Shown here: one piece after another, positions 1 through 8,195 of the stretch
Layout of the letters: each line of letters begins with the position of its first letter
Position numbering within the stretch: the first letter of the stretch is position 1
NCBI GenBank assembly: GCA_000613465.1
Contig: BAJA01000014.1
Location: forward strand, 1-64,000
Reading direction: 5' to 3'
DNA length: 64,000 nucleotides
Origin: Bacteroides nordii WAL 11050 = JCM 12987
GTDB lineage: Bacteria; Bacteroidota; Bacteroidia; Bacteroidales; Bacteroidaceae
The notes under the pieces: model-generated
Seen by the model: the letters and a program-made list of their open reading frames with translations, nothing else
Database searches by the model: none
Told to the model about the DNA's origin: nothing
Translations under genes and position numbers: made by a program

Positions 1-206
1 TTTAGGTTATGCCTTTTTTTTATAGCAGTCCCAAAAGTTTCATTTTCCGGTATAGTTTTAGTTACCATTTAAGTTTCCTCAAGTAACTAAAGAGGTAACA
101 TAAAAAACATACCTCTTTTGAGGTATCGGTAAGCCTCATCACGCACGTGTGTAATGATTATTAAAAAATCTTCCGGAACAGGTGTATGTATACTCTTCAG
201 TTTTTT

Positions 207-235
207 TTGTGATTAGCTTTCAAATTAGTATCTTT
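207..235 (+). CRISPR. solitary partial CRISPR-repeat-like sequence
   Basis: The core GCTTTCAAATTAGTATCTTT with the flanking TTGTGATTA matches the first 30 bases of the 47-bp type II-C CRISPR repeat that I remember from Bacteroides fragilis. A second copy lies at 51715-51761 in the opposite orientation, and both copies read ATTAGC where the remembered repeat reads ATTTGC. There is no array and no cas gene here. The sequence runs directly into a hairpin starting AACAGC, which resembles the last bases of the repeat. It could be a remnant or a chance solo repeat. Confidence 0.4.
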
Positions 236-266
236 AACAGCACTAACTTCGGTCAGTGCTGTTTTT
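236..266 (+). terminator. hairpin followed by T-run
   Basis: A perfect 9-bp stem (AACAGCACT / AGTGCTGTT) encloses a 10-base loop containing CTTCGG and is followed by five T residues. It is a typical intrinsic terminator for a rightward transcript that enters from outside the window. No complete gene lies upstream in the window, so the transcript it ends is unknown. Confidence 0.6.
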
Positions 267-450
267 AAGCATTTTACGAGCCTTGTATATAGATTTTTTT
301 GAGTGGAGATAGTTGCTTATCCTTTATTGTAAATAAAAAAGTGGTTCGAATTGTAGAGTTCCAAAGCTATAAAATAGGGGGATGAGGTCAATAACTAATT
401 GCTTACTTTTTTTTATTTGTTTATGAAACGGTGGCCAAATACTAAATATT

Positions 451-485
451 AAAAGCTGAACACAAAAACATTGTGCTCAGCTTTT
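451..485 (-). terminator. hairpin downstream of the sulfatase
   Basis: Fifteen-base arms beginning AAAAGCTGA and ending TCAGCTTTT have one mismatch and a 5-base loop. The hairpin sits 33 bases beyond the stop codon of the leftward sulfatase gene and has A/T runs on both flanks. It probably ends that transcript, and it could work in both directions. Confidence 0.6.
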
Positions 486-518
486 AGCCTGAATGTAAGA
501 GATTGTATGATATTGGCT

Positions 519-1922
519 TTATTTTTTAAGTTTCTTTCCGGGGACATCATGTAATTTCGGACGAGTTGGGCGGATATTATAGGTATTCATCCAATTTTCA
601 AGAATATCACGATGCTTTTGTAACTCATTATTGTAAGTATTTTCCATTGTCAGGTTTCTTGTTTCGCCTCTATCTTCTTGCATGTCAAATAGTTGTTCAC
701 GATGATTCCCTTTATCGTAAAGTACATATTTATAACGTTTGCTACGTACCATCCAACCTCTGGTTTTGCTGCCATCAAACTGTGTTTCGGTGATGATATA
801 GTCCTGATGCGGACTTTGTAGGTTTCCTTCTTCCACAATTTTACGAAATGATTTTCCGGTTGCACTCTTCGGTATTTCAGCACCTGCCCAATCACAGATA
901 GAAGCAAAGAAATCTACGCCATTGCTGATGAGCTGAGGCAGTATTTTACCTGCATGCTTCTTACCAGGTAATGTGATGATGAGAGGAATATTGACCACTT
1001 CTTCATATAAGGCAGATTTCTGATTCCAGTGGTGAGCACCTATACCATCTCCATGATCGCTGGAGAAGATAACGACTGTATTCTTCCAAAGGTTGTTTTT
1101 ATCGATAGCATCAATAATTTTTCCGATTTCCTTGTCTACCTTTTCTACCAGACGGTAGTAGTTATACCGGTACATGCGCCAGTCTTCGGGGGTATAGTTG
1201 GCTGTAGGATATACATTATAGTTATTTGCTCTTTCGTTTTCTATGATATCAGCATCATAAGGACTTTTTGCAAAATTGGCAGGCAGCCCCGGACAATCCC
1301 GAATGTCGGGGGTGTCTATATTGCCATAAGGTAAATTCTGACTTCGTGCATATTCACAAATGTTGTGCGGGTTATCGTACGAAGCGACCAAAAAGAATGG
1401 CTTCTTGTGCTCGCGTGAAAGGTATTCGGCACAAGCTTCCGCCAATCCGTCATCGCTATGTTTATATATATTGTCGAAGCCATATTCTTTATCGGGTATA
1501 TCAAGCAAAGGGATATGCCATTTGCCACCATAAGCACAATCGTATCCGGCATTTTTTATCAATGTACCCAATGTTTGGTTCTTGAGTGAATCGGGCATTG
1601 GTGAGCCGTTTACGGATAATCCTACTGCACCGGGATAGTGGCCCGTAAACATTGCACCGCGTGAAGGACCACTAAGGGGAGAGGTACAATAAGCATTGTT
1701 GAACATCACACCGGCAGCAGCCAACCTGTCAAGATTAGGAGTATGTAAATCCGGATTTCCGGCACAACTCATGGCGTTGGCTGTTTGTTGGTCAGTGAAG
1801 ATGTAGATAATGTTGGGGTGTTCGGCAGCAAAAGCCACAGAGGGGCATAACAAAGAGAGTGATGCCAGATACTTCATTGAATTTGGTTTTACCATATTAT
1901 TTAGTTTTGATAAATAAATCAT
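519..1922 (-). CDS. sulfatase (formylglycine-dependent, S1 family type)
   Basis: Secreted arylsulfatase-family enzyme of about 467 residues, expected to remove sulfate esters from glycans in the periplasm. A metal-binding start (NIIYIFTDQQ, about 38-47) is followed by SGPSRGAMFTG (about 83-93), the sulfatase signature with serine at the position converted to formylglycine, so an anaerobic maturase elsewhere is needed. SSDHGDGIGAHHWNQKSALYE (about 290-310) matches the second metal and substrate loop. The N-terminus holds a signal peptide that fits best from Met16 (MKYLASLSLLC, cut near AFA-AEH), so translation may start at 1877 rather than 1922. It stands alone with its own terminator and has no SusCD pair beside it. 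The family call is firm; the substrate cannot be read from sequence. Confidence 0.9.
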   Translation of the reverse strand: MIYLSKLNNMVKPNSMKYLASLSLLCPSVAFAAEHPNIIYIFTDQQTANAMSCAGNPDLHTPNLDRLAAAGVMFNNAYCTSPLSGPSRGAMFTGHYPGAVGLSVNGSPMPDSLKNQTLGTLIKNAGYDCAYGGKWHIPLLDIPDKEYGFDNIYKHSDDGLAEACAEYLSREHKKPFFLVASYDNPHNICEYARSQNLPYGNIDTPDIRDCPGLPANFAKSPYDADIIENERANNYNVYPTANYTPEDWRMYRYNYYRLVEKVDKEIGKIIDAIDKNNLWKNTVVIFSSDHGDGIGAHHWNQKSALYEEVVNIPLIITLPGKKHAGKILPQLISNGVDFFASICDWAGAEIPKSATGKSFRKIVEEGNLQSPHQDYIITETQFDGSKTRGWMVRSKRYKYVLYDKGNHREQLFDMQEDRGETRNLTMENTYNNELQKHRDILENWMNTYNIRPTRPKLHDVPGKKLKK

Positions 1923-2129
1923 CTTTGATGAGGATTATTTTCCTGATTGCTAAGTTACTCTTTTTTGTCTGTTTGGATTGATGTTTATGTCCTTTTTGTT
2001 CAATGGAATGTTTATTAGGCTATCAATTTTGTGTGAATTACCTGTAATTTTGTGCAAATACTATTTCAGTGTTATGTGATAACTACTTTGAATGTGATTG
2101 ATATATGTAGTTGGACGGAATGTATATTC

Positions 2130-2181
2130 AAAAAGAAAGTGGCCTGTTACAGTAATATGTAACAGAATACACTTTCTTTTT
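2130..2181 (-). terminator. nested inverted repeat in the 1923-2215 intergenic region
   Basis: Outer arms AAAAAGAAAGTG / CACTTTCTTTTT enclose an inner perfect stem CTGTTACA / TGTAACAG. It lies 35 bases past the stop of the leftward winged-helix gene and upstream of the sulfatase. A- and T-runs on both sides suit an intrinsic terminator. I see nothing else in the 293-base gap and no clear TAnnTTTG promoter for the sulfatase. Confidence 0.6.
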
Positions 2182-2215
2182 ACTGGGATTGTAGCGGATT
2201 TTTTTCTTCGTGTTC

Positions 2216-2440
2216 TTATCCGAAGCAGAAGTAATATTCCGAACCGTTACTGATGTAGATGGTATCTTCTCTTTTTTCAATAAAGATACAGTTTTCCCTT
2301 GCTAACCATCCGATAGCTAACATTACATCTTCAATAGCCAGATTGGTTATTGTACATAGTTCGTGAACGGAGATTTTCTTCATCTCGTTAAGTACCCGCC
2401 ATACTTTGCTTGAATTTTCTCCAATTCTTGCTTTTTCCAT
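2216..2440 (-). CDS. small winged-helix domain protein (DUF2582-like)
   Basis: A 74-residue protein starting MEKARIGENSSKVWRVLNEM. The pattern of a first helix, a short helix with SVHELCTITNLAIEDVMLAIGWL and a beta-wing with IFIEKREDTIYIS looks like the winged helix-turn-helix family widespread in Bacteroides (DUF2582 from memory). The frame stays open upstream to 2668, but that part overlaps the tRNA and lacks conserved content, so I chose the ATG at 2440. It lies directly downstream of tRNA-Thr on the same strand and may share its transcript. Function unknown; a DNA-binding role is only suggested by the fold. Confidence 0.75.
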   Translation of the reverse strand: MEKARIGENSSKVWRVLNEMKKISVHELCTITNLAIEDVMLAIGWLARENCIFIEKREDTIYISNGSEYYFCFG

Positions 2441-2644
2441 AATGCAGATATGTTTATTGTTTCCCTGATTATATAACAAAACAGAGGGGTGAAAAAGTCG
2501 GGGGGAATGCTTCTGAATGAACACTATAAATGAAATAGCGGTTCTGATTTTGTAACTTTGAAACGAAATAGATACGAAAAGTGGAAAAGTTTCGATAAAT
2601 GAAAAACGTTTTCCGATATTCGAAAAACGTTTAAAAGATAAGTG

Positions 2645-2718
2645 AGCCTCTTGTCGGATTCGAACCAACGACCCCGAGATTACAAATCACGTGCTCTGGC
2701 CAACTGAGCTAAAGAGGC
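2645..2718 (-). tRNA. tRNA-Thr (anticodon TGT)
   Basis: On the minus strand a 74-nt cloverleaf can be drawn: acceptor GCCTCTT paired with AAGAGGC, D-arm TAGCTCAGTTGGCCAGAGCA, anticodon loop TTTGTAA giving TGT, and T-arm GTTCGAATCC. One T-T opposition sits in the anticodon stem. The 3' end continues T-CAC, so the CCA tail is not encoded. A well-formed promoter lies about 20 bases upstream. Confidence 0.95.
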
Positions 2719-2737
2719 GTTTTCTGTTTTGCGGGTG

Positions 2738-2768
2738 CAAAGGTAATCATTTACTCCAAATTTCCAAA
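2738..2768 (-). promoter_or_regulatory. Bacteroides-type promoter for tRNA-Thr
   Basis: Read on the minus strand, TTTG (2765-2768) is followed by a 19-base spacer and TACCTTTG (2738-2745), a full match to the Bacteroides primary sigma consensus. The tRNA begins 20 bases beyond the -7 box. Confidence 0.8.
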
Positions 2769-2802
2769 TAAGGAAATGAAAAAAAATAGGGTGAGAATGC
2801 TA

Positions 2803-2833
2803 TTTGATAAGTCATATGATTTGTTTACTTTTG
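2803..2833 (+). promoter_or_regulatory. Bacteroides-type promoter for the TlpA-like gene
   Basis: TTTG (2803-2806), a 19-base spacer and TACTTTTG (2826-2833) match the TTTG-N19-TAnnTTTG consensus. The start codon follows 28 bases after the -7 box. Confidence 0.8.
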
Positions 2834-2861
2834 CAAATCAATTAATTAGGTATAAGAGAAA

Positions 2862-3467
2862 ATGAAAAAGATTTTTTTTAATGTGTCTTGTCTGGTCTTA
2901 TTGGCTACAGGTGTTTTAGCTTGTTCCGGACAAGGAAAAAAGGATAAAGAGAGTGCTGCTACAGATAGCGTATCGGTTGTTATAGGAAATAATAGTGCTA
3001 TACAGGCTGATAGTACGGGATACATTGTTAAGGTAGGAGAGATGGCTCCTGATTTTACGGTGACGTTGACCGATGGAAAACAGGTGAATCTTTCCACACT
3101 TCGTGGGAAGGTGGTAATGTTGCAGTTCACTGCCAGCTGGTGTGGAGTATGTCGTAAGGAGATGCCTTTTATAGAGAAAGATATCTGGTTGAAGCATAAG
3201 AATAATCCCAATTTTGCTTTGATCGGTATTGATCGTGATGAACCGTTGGATAAAGTACTTGCTTTTGCAAAAGCTACCGGAGTTACTTATCCGTTGGGAC
3301 TTGATCCGGGAGCGGATATCTTTGCTAAATATGCACTTCGCGATTCGGGAATTACAAGAAATGTATTGATTGACCGTGATGGAAAGATTGTGAAGCTCAC
3401 ACGCTTGTATAATGAAGAAGAATTTACTTCTTTGGTGCAAAAAATTGATGAAATGCTAAAGAAGTAG
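2862..3467 (+). CDS. TlpA/ResA-like thioredoxin-fold lipoprotein
   Basis: A 201-residue envelope protein with an AhpC/TSA-type thioredoxin fold. The leader MKKIFFNVSCLVLLATGVLAC ends in a lipobox-like Cys21, so it is probably an outer-membrane or periplasmic lipoprotein. The fold runs from about residue 57 (VGEMAPDFTVTLTDGKQVNL) and holds the redox motif WCGVC (about 93-97). The final segment GITRNVLIDRDGKIVKL carries the expected strand and the residue preceding the cis-proline position. Such proteins reduce disulfides or help cytochrome maturation; the partner is not visible here. It is a single-gene unit with a promoter at 2803-2833 and a strong terminator directly after it. Confidence 0.88.
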   Translation: MKKIFFNVSCLVLLATGVLACSGQGKKDKESAATDSVSVVIGNNSAIQADSTGYIVKVGEMAPDFTVTLTDGKQVNLSTLRGKVVMLQFTASWCGVCRKEMPFIEKDIWLKHKNNPNFALIGIDRDEPLDKVLAFAKATGVTYPLGLDPGADIFAKYALRDSGITRNVLIDRDGKIVKLTRLYNEEEFTSLVQKIDEMLKK

Positions 3468-3515
3468 TTTCAAAAAGACAAAAGCCGGTGTTGACTGGCT
3501 TTTGTCTTTTTGAAA
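3468..3515 (+). terminator. perfect 19-bp inverted repeat
   Basis: TTTCAAAAAGACAAAAGCC and its exact reverse complement flank a 10-base loop, starting right after the TlpA-like stop codon. The right arm is T-rich (GGCTTTTGTCTTTTTG). It is a strong intrinsic terminator candidate between this gene and the permease. Confidence 0.8.
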
Positions 3516-3557
3516 CGAACAGAATACTTAAACTTTATTAATCCCTAAACTCATTTT

Positions 3558-5417
3558 ATGGTTATAACTCTCATTATTTTAGTACTATCTGCAGCTTTTT
3601 TTATGAGTGGTAAGGTGCGTTCTGACCTCGTTGCTCTTTGTGCATTGATTTCTTTACTTATTTTCCAGATACTTACCCCTGAAGAGGCTCTTTCGGGGTT
3701 CTCCAATTCGGTAGTTATTATGATGGTAGGACTGTTTGTGGTTGGTGGAGCTATCTTTCAGACAGGGTTGGCAAAAATGATTAGCAGTAAGATTTTGAAG
3801 CTGGCAGGGAAAAGTGAATTGCGATTATTTTTATTGGTGATGTTGGTTACTTCTGCTATCGGGGCTTTTGTTAGTAACACAGGTACTGTAGCGCTGATGC
3901 TCCCCATTGTAGTGAGTCTGGCTGTCAGTGCGGGTATGAATCCCAGCCGCTTGTTGATGCCATTGGCTTTTGCAAGTAGCATGGGAGGTATGATGACTCT
4001 GATTGGTACACCACCAAATCTTGTGATTCAGAATACATTGACAAGTGTTGGATTTGAACCTTTGTCTTTTTTCTCTTTTTTACCTGTGGGGATCATTTGC
4101 GTAGTAGTAGGTACACTCGTGTTGTTGCCTCTTACCAAGTGGTTTCTTTCGAAGAAAGGAAAAAAACAGGAGAGACTCTCTTCCGGAAAGTCATTGAACC
4201 AGCTAGTGGCAGAGTATGGATTATCCAGCAATTTATTCCGATTGCGTGCTGTTTCTACATCTGCATTGGTAGGAAAAACAATCATTGATCTGGATGTACG
4301 GCGTAAATATGGATTGAATATTCTGGAGGTACGTCGTGGCGATGCTTCTCAGAATCGTTTTCTGAAAACGATTACACAAAAACTAGCCTCCCCTGATACT
4401 GTGATGCAGGCTGAAGATGTGCTTTATATTACAGGTGAGGTTGAAAATGTGGATCGGTTTGCTCAGGATTATCTGTTGGAAATGCTCGACGGGCATACAA
4501 CAGAAGAAGCTGCAAAGGCTGATAAATCACTTGATTTTTATGATATTGGTATTGCTGAGATCGTATTGATGCCTTCTTCCAATCTATCGAACCGTACTGT
4601 GAAAGAGGCTGGTTTCCGCGATAAGTTTAATCTGAATGTGTTGGGTATCCGTCGTAAAAAAGAGTATATCCTGCAAGAACTGGGTAATGAGAAGATGCAC
4701 AGTGGAGATGTACTTTTGGTGCAGGGAACCTGGCTGGATATAGCACGATTGAGTAAGGAAGATGCCGATTGGGTAGTGTTGGGTCAACCTTTGGATGAGG
4801 CAGCTAAAGTAACATTGGATTATAAAGCTCCAGTGGCAGCTGCTATCATGCTCCTGATGGTAGTGATGATGGTATTCGATTTTATCCCGGTGGCTCCTGT
4901 TACTGCGGTGATGATTGCGGGAGTATTAATGGTACTTACAGGTTGTTTCCGTAATGTAGAGGCGGCTTATAAAACAATAAACTGGGAGACAATCGTATTG
5001 TTTGCAGGTATGCTTCCCATGTCTTTGGCATTGGAAAAAACGGGAGCGTCAGAATACATATCCAATAGCCTTGTCAGTGGATTGGGAAGCTATGGGCCGA
5101 TTGTTTTGATGGCAGGCATTTATTTCACTACCTCACTGATGACAATGTTTATCAGTAATACTGTGACGGCAGTATTGATGGCGCCTATTGCCTTACAGAG
5201 TGCTTTGCAGGTAGGGGTTAGCCCCGTGCCCTTCTTGTTTGCTGTCACTGTAGCTGCCAGTATGTGTTTTGCATCTCCGTTCTCAACACCTCCCAATGCT
5301 TTGGTGATGCCGGCAGGGCAATATACGTTTATGGATTATATAAAAGTAGGATTACCGCTTCAAATAATAATGGGCGTGGTGATGGTATTTGCATTGCCAC
5401 TACTGTTTCCGTTTTGA
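3558..5417 (+). CDS. SLC13/DASS-type permease with TrkA-C (RCK_C) domains
   Basis: A 619-residue inner-membrane transporter. Hydrophobic segments at both ends frame a soluble middle. The N-terminal half has NTGTVALMLPIVVSLA (about 107-122) and MGGMMTLIGTPPNLV (about 142-156), the pattern of anion and dicarboxylate permeases; the C-terminal half repeats it with ISNTVTAVLMAPIAL and ASPFSTPPNALVMPAGQY. The middle (about 210-400) holds two TrkA-C-like domains, as in many bacterial members. Likely substrates are dicarboxylates, sulfate or related anions, which sequence does not settle. It is transcribed alone and faces the methyltransferase gene across a hairpin repeat. Confidence 0.88.
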   Translation: MVITLIILVLSAAFFMSGKVRSDLVALCALISLLIFQILTPEEALSGFSNSVVIMMVGLFVVGGAIFQTGLAKMISSKILKLAGKSELRLFLLVMLVTSAIGAFVSNTGTVALMLPIVVSLAVSAGMNPSRLLMPLAFASSMGGMMTLIGTPPNLVIQNTLTSVGFEPLSFFSFLPVGIICVVVGTLVLLPLTKWFLSKKGKKQERLSSGKSLNQLVAEYGLSSNLFRLRAVSTSALVGKTIIDLDVRRKYGLNILEVRRGDASQNRFLKTITQKLASPDTVMQAEDVLYITGEVENVDRFAQDYLLEMLDGHTTEEAAKADKSLDFYDIGIAEIVLMPSSNLSNRTVKEAGFRDKFNLNVLGIRRKKEYILQELGNEKMHSGDVLLVQGTWLDIARLSKEDADWVVLGQPLDEAAKVTLDYKAPVAAAIMLLMVVMMVFDFIPVAPVTAVMIAGVLMVLTGCFRNVEAAYKTINWETIVLFAGMLPMSLALEKTGASEYISNSLVSGLGSYGPIVLMAGIYFTTSLMTMFISNTVTAVLMAPIALQSALQVGVSPVPFLFAVTVAASMCFASPFSTPPNALVMPAGQYTFMDYIKVGLPLQIIMGVVMVFALPLLFPF

Positions 5418-5423
5418 TAATAT

Positions 5424-5499
5424 GCTAATATGCCAATATGCCAATGTGCCGATTGCTGTGCAGGGTAATAGCGCAGCCAATTGGCACATTGGCATATTA
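5424..5499. repeat. intergenic palindrome, ATATGCCAATGTGCC arm type
   Basis: The left arm (5424-5452) is built from ATGCCAAT/GTGCC words and pairs with AATTGGCACATTGGCATATT and the following bases (5478-5499). The left arm has one extra 8-base word. The loop carries GCGCAGCC at 5470-5477, a motif shared with other hairpins in the window. It lies between convergent genes, so it may terminate both. Confidence 0.75.
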
Positions 5500-5507
5500 G
5501 TAGCCCA

Positions 5508-6239
5508 TTAGCCCATTATTAATTTAGCCAGATAATCGTAATGTTTTCCTTCTTTGACAAGCTCGGCTTTGAAACCATATTCAGCAGCATAGAGGCTGAG
5601 GGTCTGGAAATCGATATATAGCCAGTCGAATGAGTCTCCTTTAATATCTTTATATTGCATTTGAAAATCAATCTCACCATAGTAATCTCCGGCAAGGTCT
5701 ATTTCAAAACTACCATCCTCGTCTTCAAAAAGATAGCGTAAATCACTTGAGTCCATTAATATACAGCCACCCGGGCGAAGTAACATTTTCATTCTCCGGA
5801 AAAAAGCAGGCATATTTTCCAGTCGTCCGATGATACCGGATCCATTCATCAACATTAGGATTGTATCGAATGTGTCAACAAATTGTTCATCGAACAAATT
5901 AATAAGTCGGGCGTTAGTAACACCACGTTGTTTCATTACTTCTACAGACAACGGAGAAATGTCGATAGCACATACTTCTTTCCCCATTTCCTGAAGAGCG
6001 ATGGCATGGCAACCACTTCCGGCACCAACGTCGAGAATACTTCCGTTTGCCAGTTGCAGAGCAGTGCGTTCAAGCAATGGCATTGTTTTGGCATTACGGA
6101 AAAGCTGTCTTACGGGGATTTCGTCTTCATCAAACTGTGAAGAGAATACTTGTAAGCGGTTTGCCTTATGATGATTGAAATAGTCGGCTATGGCAGCTCC
6201 CATAGGATCTTTGTCTGTTGTGAGTAAGGTTGTTTCCAT
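5508..6239 (-). CDS. class I SAM-dependent methyltransferase
   Basis: A 243-residue soluble protein with a Rossmann-type methyltransferase core. Motif I is ILDVGAGSGCHAIAL (about 68-82), followed by an acidic residue after strand 2 (VCAIDISPLS), motif IV-like TFDTILMLMNGSGII and the post-IV LLRPGGCILMDSSDL. Family matches of this layout act on small molecules or remain uncharacterised; the substrate is unknown. It is convergent with the permease and divergent from the small basic protein gene, with a TATCTTTG box on the minus strand at 6266-6273. Confidence 0.85.
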   Translation of the reverse strand: METTLLTTDKDPMGAAIADYFNHHKANRLQVFSSQFDEDEIPVRQLFRNAKTMPLLERTALQLANGSILDVGAGSGCHAIALQEMGKEVCAIDISPLSVEVMKQRGVTNARLINLFDEQFVDTFDTILMLMNGSGIIGRLENMPAFFRRMKMLLRPGGCILMDSSDLRYLFEDEDGSFEIDLAGDYYGEIDFQMQYKDIKGDSFDWLYIDFQTLSLYAAEYGFKAELVKEGKHYDYLAKLIMG

Positions 6240-6265
6240 TACGTCGTTATTGGTTGTTAAGGAAG

Positions 6266-6301
6266 CAAAGATAGATAATTCGGAGAAAAGGATTATCTTT
6301 G
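6266..6301. promoter_or_regulatory. divergent -7 boxes
   Basis: TATCTTTG occurs on the minus strand (6266-6273), facing the methyltransferase, and on the plus strand (6294-6301), facing the small basic protein gene. Both match TAnnTTTG. I see no clear TTTG at the -33 distance for either, so the calls rest on the -7 boxes only. Confidence 0.5.
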
Positions 6302-6334
6302 TACATTGAAAATATGAATTAAAGAAGTAAGATT

Positions 6335-6523
6335 ATGAGCTTAGAAGATGCAATGATGGGTGGTATCGTTTTCAAAGGAAAGAAAGACGGTCCTAAAAAA
6401 GAGGAAGATAAGGTGAAGACGAAAGCTAAGAAAACAACTTATATTAAAGGAACCCATGGCTCTGGCGCTGCAAAAATGAAGGCGGAAATAAGAAGGAAAA
6501 GGGCGGGAAGGCATAAGAAATAG
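6335..6523 (+). CDS. small highly basic protein
   Basis: A 62-residue protein with about 19 lysines and 4 arginines. It starts MSLEDAMMGGIVFKGKK and ends RRKRAGRHKK, and has no hydrophobic segment. The lysine-rich middle and the GTHGSGAAKMKAEIRRKR tail suggest nucleic-acid or ribosome binding, but I do not recognise a named family. It has its own -7 box (TATCTTTG) and is followed directly by a hairpin repeat, so it looks like a real independent gene. Confidence 0.7.
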   Translation: MSLEDAMMGGIVFKGKKDGPKKEEDKVKTKAKKTTYIKGTHGSGAAKMKAEIRRKRAGRHKK

Positions 6524-6530
6524 TTATTTA

Positions 6531-6621
6531 GTTGACAGTGGACAATTGACAGTGGACAGTTAGCTGCGCATCATGCCACATTGTAACTATTAACTGTCCA
6601 CTGTCAATTGTCCATTGTCAA
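6531..6621. repeat. intergenic palindrome, GACAGTGGACAATT arm type
   Basis: The left arm 6531-6562 is made of repeated GACAGTGGACA/ATTGACAG words and is nearly the exact reverse complement of 6590-6621. The loop contains AGCTGCGC (6562-6569), the complement of the GCGCAGC motif seen in other loops. It separates two convergent genes. A similar word string without a partner arm occurs near 24608-24637. Confidence 0.75.
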
Positions 6622-6632
6622 CTGTCAACTGT

Positions 6633-7007
6633 TCACTGTGGTAATATTTCAATCCAGTAATCGTCCGGATCATTGATGAAATACAATCCCATAGCTGTAT
6701 TTTCAAAGCATACGCAGTTCATCTCTTTGTGATACTGACGGATGGCATCATAATCGCCTGCTACGCGAAAGCAAAGATGGCTTTCGTTTTCTCCTAATTC
6801 ATAAGCCTCTGTATGTTCTTTCAACCAGGTAAGTTCCAGTAGGAATCCGGTCGTATTATCAGTGAGATAAACCAATATGAATGAACCGTCTTTAGCCTCC
6901 TTACGGTGATGCTCTTTCAGGCCGAGCGCTTTTTCATAAAATGCGATACTGCGCTCTAAATTGGTTACATTGATGTTGAAGTGATCAAATCTGCTTTTTA
7001 TTTCCAT
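6633..7007 (-). CDS. VOC (glyoxalase/bleomycin-resistance fold) family protein
   Basis: A 124-residue vicinal-oxygen-chelate protein starting MEIKSRFDHFNINVTNLERS. The metal-ligand positions of glyoxalase I-like enzymes can be seen: His9 in FDHFNINV, Glu in LELTWLKEH, His in ESHLCFRV and a final Glu in YWIEILP. The length fits a single-domain lactoylglutathione-lyase-like enzyme. Substrate unknown. It is the last gene of a leftward cluster and is separated from the DUF4468-type gene by a hairpin repeat. Confidence 0.85.
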   Translation of the reverse strand: MEIKSRFDHFNINVTNLERSIAFYEKALGLKEHHRKEAKDGSFILVYLTDNTTGFLLELTWLKEHTEAYELGENESHLCFRVAGDYDAIRQYHKEMNCVCFENTAMGLYFINDPDDYWIEILPQ

Positions 7008-7029
7008 ATTTAATAATGTGATAATTTGT

Positions 7030-7100
7030 CAATATGCCAGTGTGCCGATTGTTATGCGGTATATTTATTATAGCGCAGCCAATCGGCACATTGGCATATT
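7030..7100. repeat. intergenic palindrome, ATATGCCAGTGTGCC arm type
   Basis: Arms 7031-7050 and 7081-7100 pair at 19 of 20 positions. They use the same ATATGCC/GTGCCGATT words as the hairpin at 5424-5499. The loop ends in GCGCAGCC (7073-7080). It lies between two leftward genes, downstream of the DUF4468-type gene. Confidence 0.75.
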
Positions 7101-7114
7101 AGCATATTGAATAA

Positions 7115-8184
7115 TTATTTAATCCAGGCTTTTACAATTTCTCCTACATATGTACGTGGTTGCCCTTCCAGTGGAGCTTGTGACGGGAGTTTCTTGCATT
7201 CAAGAATTACCGAAGGCTCTGTTTGGTTGGAAGGATAGAATCTTACAGAGTAGGTTTCTGCCTTCTCTATTTGCTCGTTGGACTGATCGGGAGAGAATAT
7301 GGTGAAAACAACAGGTTTACCGTCCATTTTTCCTAATGAACCACCTGCATTGGCAGTCATCATTGTCATGTTGAATGCATCTTTACCGATGGCAATTACA
7401 AGTTTGCCTGCACCCATCTGAATAGCACTGGCCGGTACTTGGAAGGTGCTACTTCCGTATAGCCGGGTATGTTGCCTGACGCAGACGGAGTAGTACTTGC
7501 AGATGGGGTAGTAACGGTGACAGGGGTTGCCGGGGTGATAACGATTGGTCCGGGAGCTGTTACTGGCTTTTTTGCAGTTTGTGCTTCTGGTTCTGTTGGT
7601 TCTGCTGCTCCCAATGCCTGGGCTGCACTGGCGAATAGCTCATCTGCAAAGTCTATTGTCTTTTTACGCCATTTGGCCAGACCGCGTATCAATTTGGTTT
7701 TTGATTTGTTGAGTGCATATTTATCGGTAATCCACTCTTCGGCGGTATATCTTTCGGTTTCACGATAACTGAAACGTATCTTTTCTATTTCCATCAGGCA
7801 CTGACCGGGTTTGCAGGTTACAGTAATCTGATAGTTTGTCAGTGTGCGGTCCAATGACAAGGCACTCGATCTGAATACGATCCACTCCTCGCCAATTCCC
7901 GCTATCATTCCTTTTTCTTTGTCCCAGTACGCAATACGGCTTCCCTGGTTTTTATTCTCTTTCAGCCTGTTTTCCATCCATTTCATCATTCTGTCGAATA
8001 TCTGATCCTGTGACATACCTGGTATGCTGAATTCTTTGGAAAATACAACTTTCCCATCTACTTCGGGAACCGCACCAACAAGGTATCTGCTGTCGTCATT
8101 GTCATCTTTATCTTTCTGTGCCATGATACTTACCGGCAGGCAGAGAAGAAATAATACAAGAAAAAAGTGTGTTAATCTGTTCAT
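7115..8184 (-). pseudogene. DUF4468-type exported protein, frameshifted
   Basis: An exported protein of about 355 residues if read through. The leader MNRLTHFFLVLFLLCLPVSIMAQ is a signal peptide. The region 40-180 (GKVVFSKEFSIPGMSQDQIFDRMMKWM) fits the DUF4468 pattern with its TBP-like fold. A proline/threonine-rich linker (about 195-240) leads to a second domain starting MGAGKLVIAIGKDAFN. Near 7440 the frame breaks: the codons after VAPSK resume one base out of phase as VPASAIQMGAGKL, so one base is missing next to an AA/GT run. The remaining 100 codons are intact, which favours a sequence error. Function unknown. It lies 11 bases from the metallo-hydrolase gene in a leftward operon. Confidence 0.75.
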
Positions 8185-8195
8185 AATTCTATGTT

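Noticed and set aside
207-266. tracrRNA reading of the left-edge repeat plus hairpin
   Set aside because: On the plus strand the sequence has the sense of the repeat, not of an anti-repeat, and the terminator hairpin follows the wrong strand for a tracrRNA.
2441-2668. N-terminal extension of the winged-helix protein to 2668
   Set aside because: The extra codons overlap the tRNA 3' end and read as low-complexity, non-conserved sequence; ATG 2440 fits the domain start.
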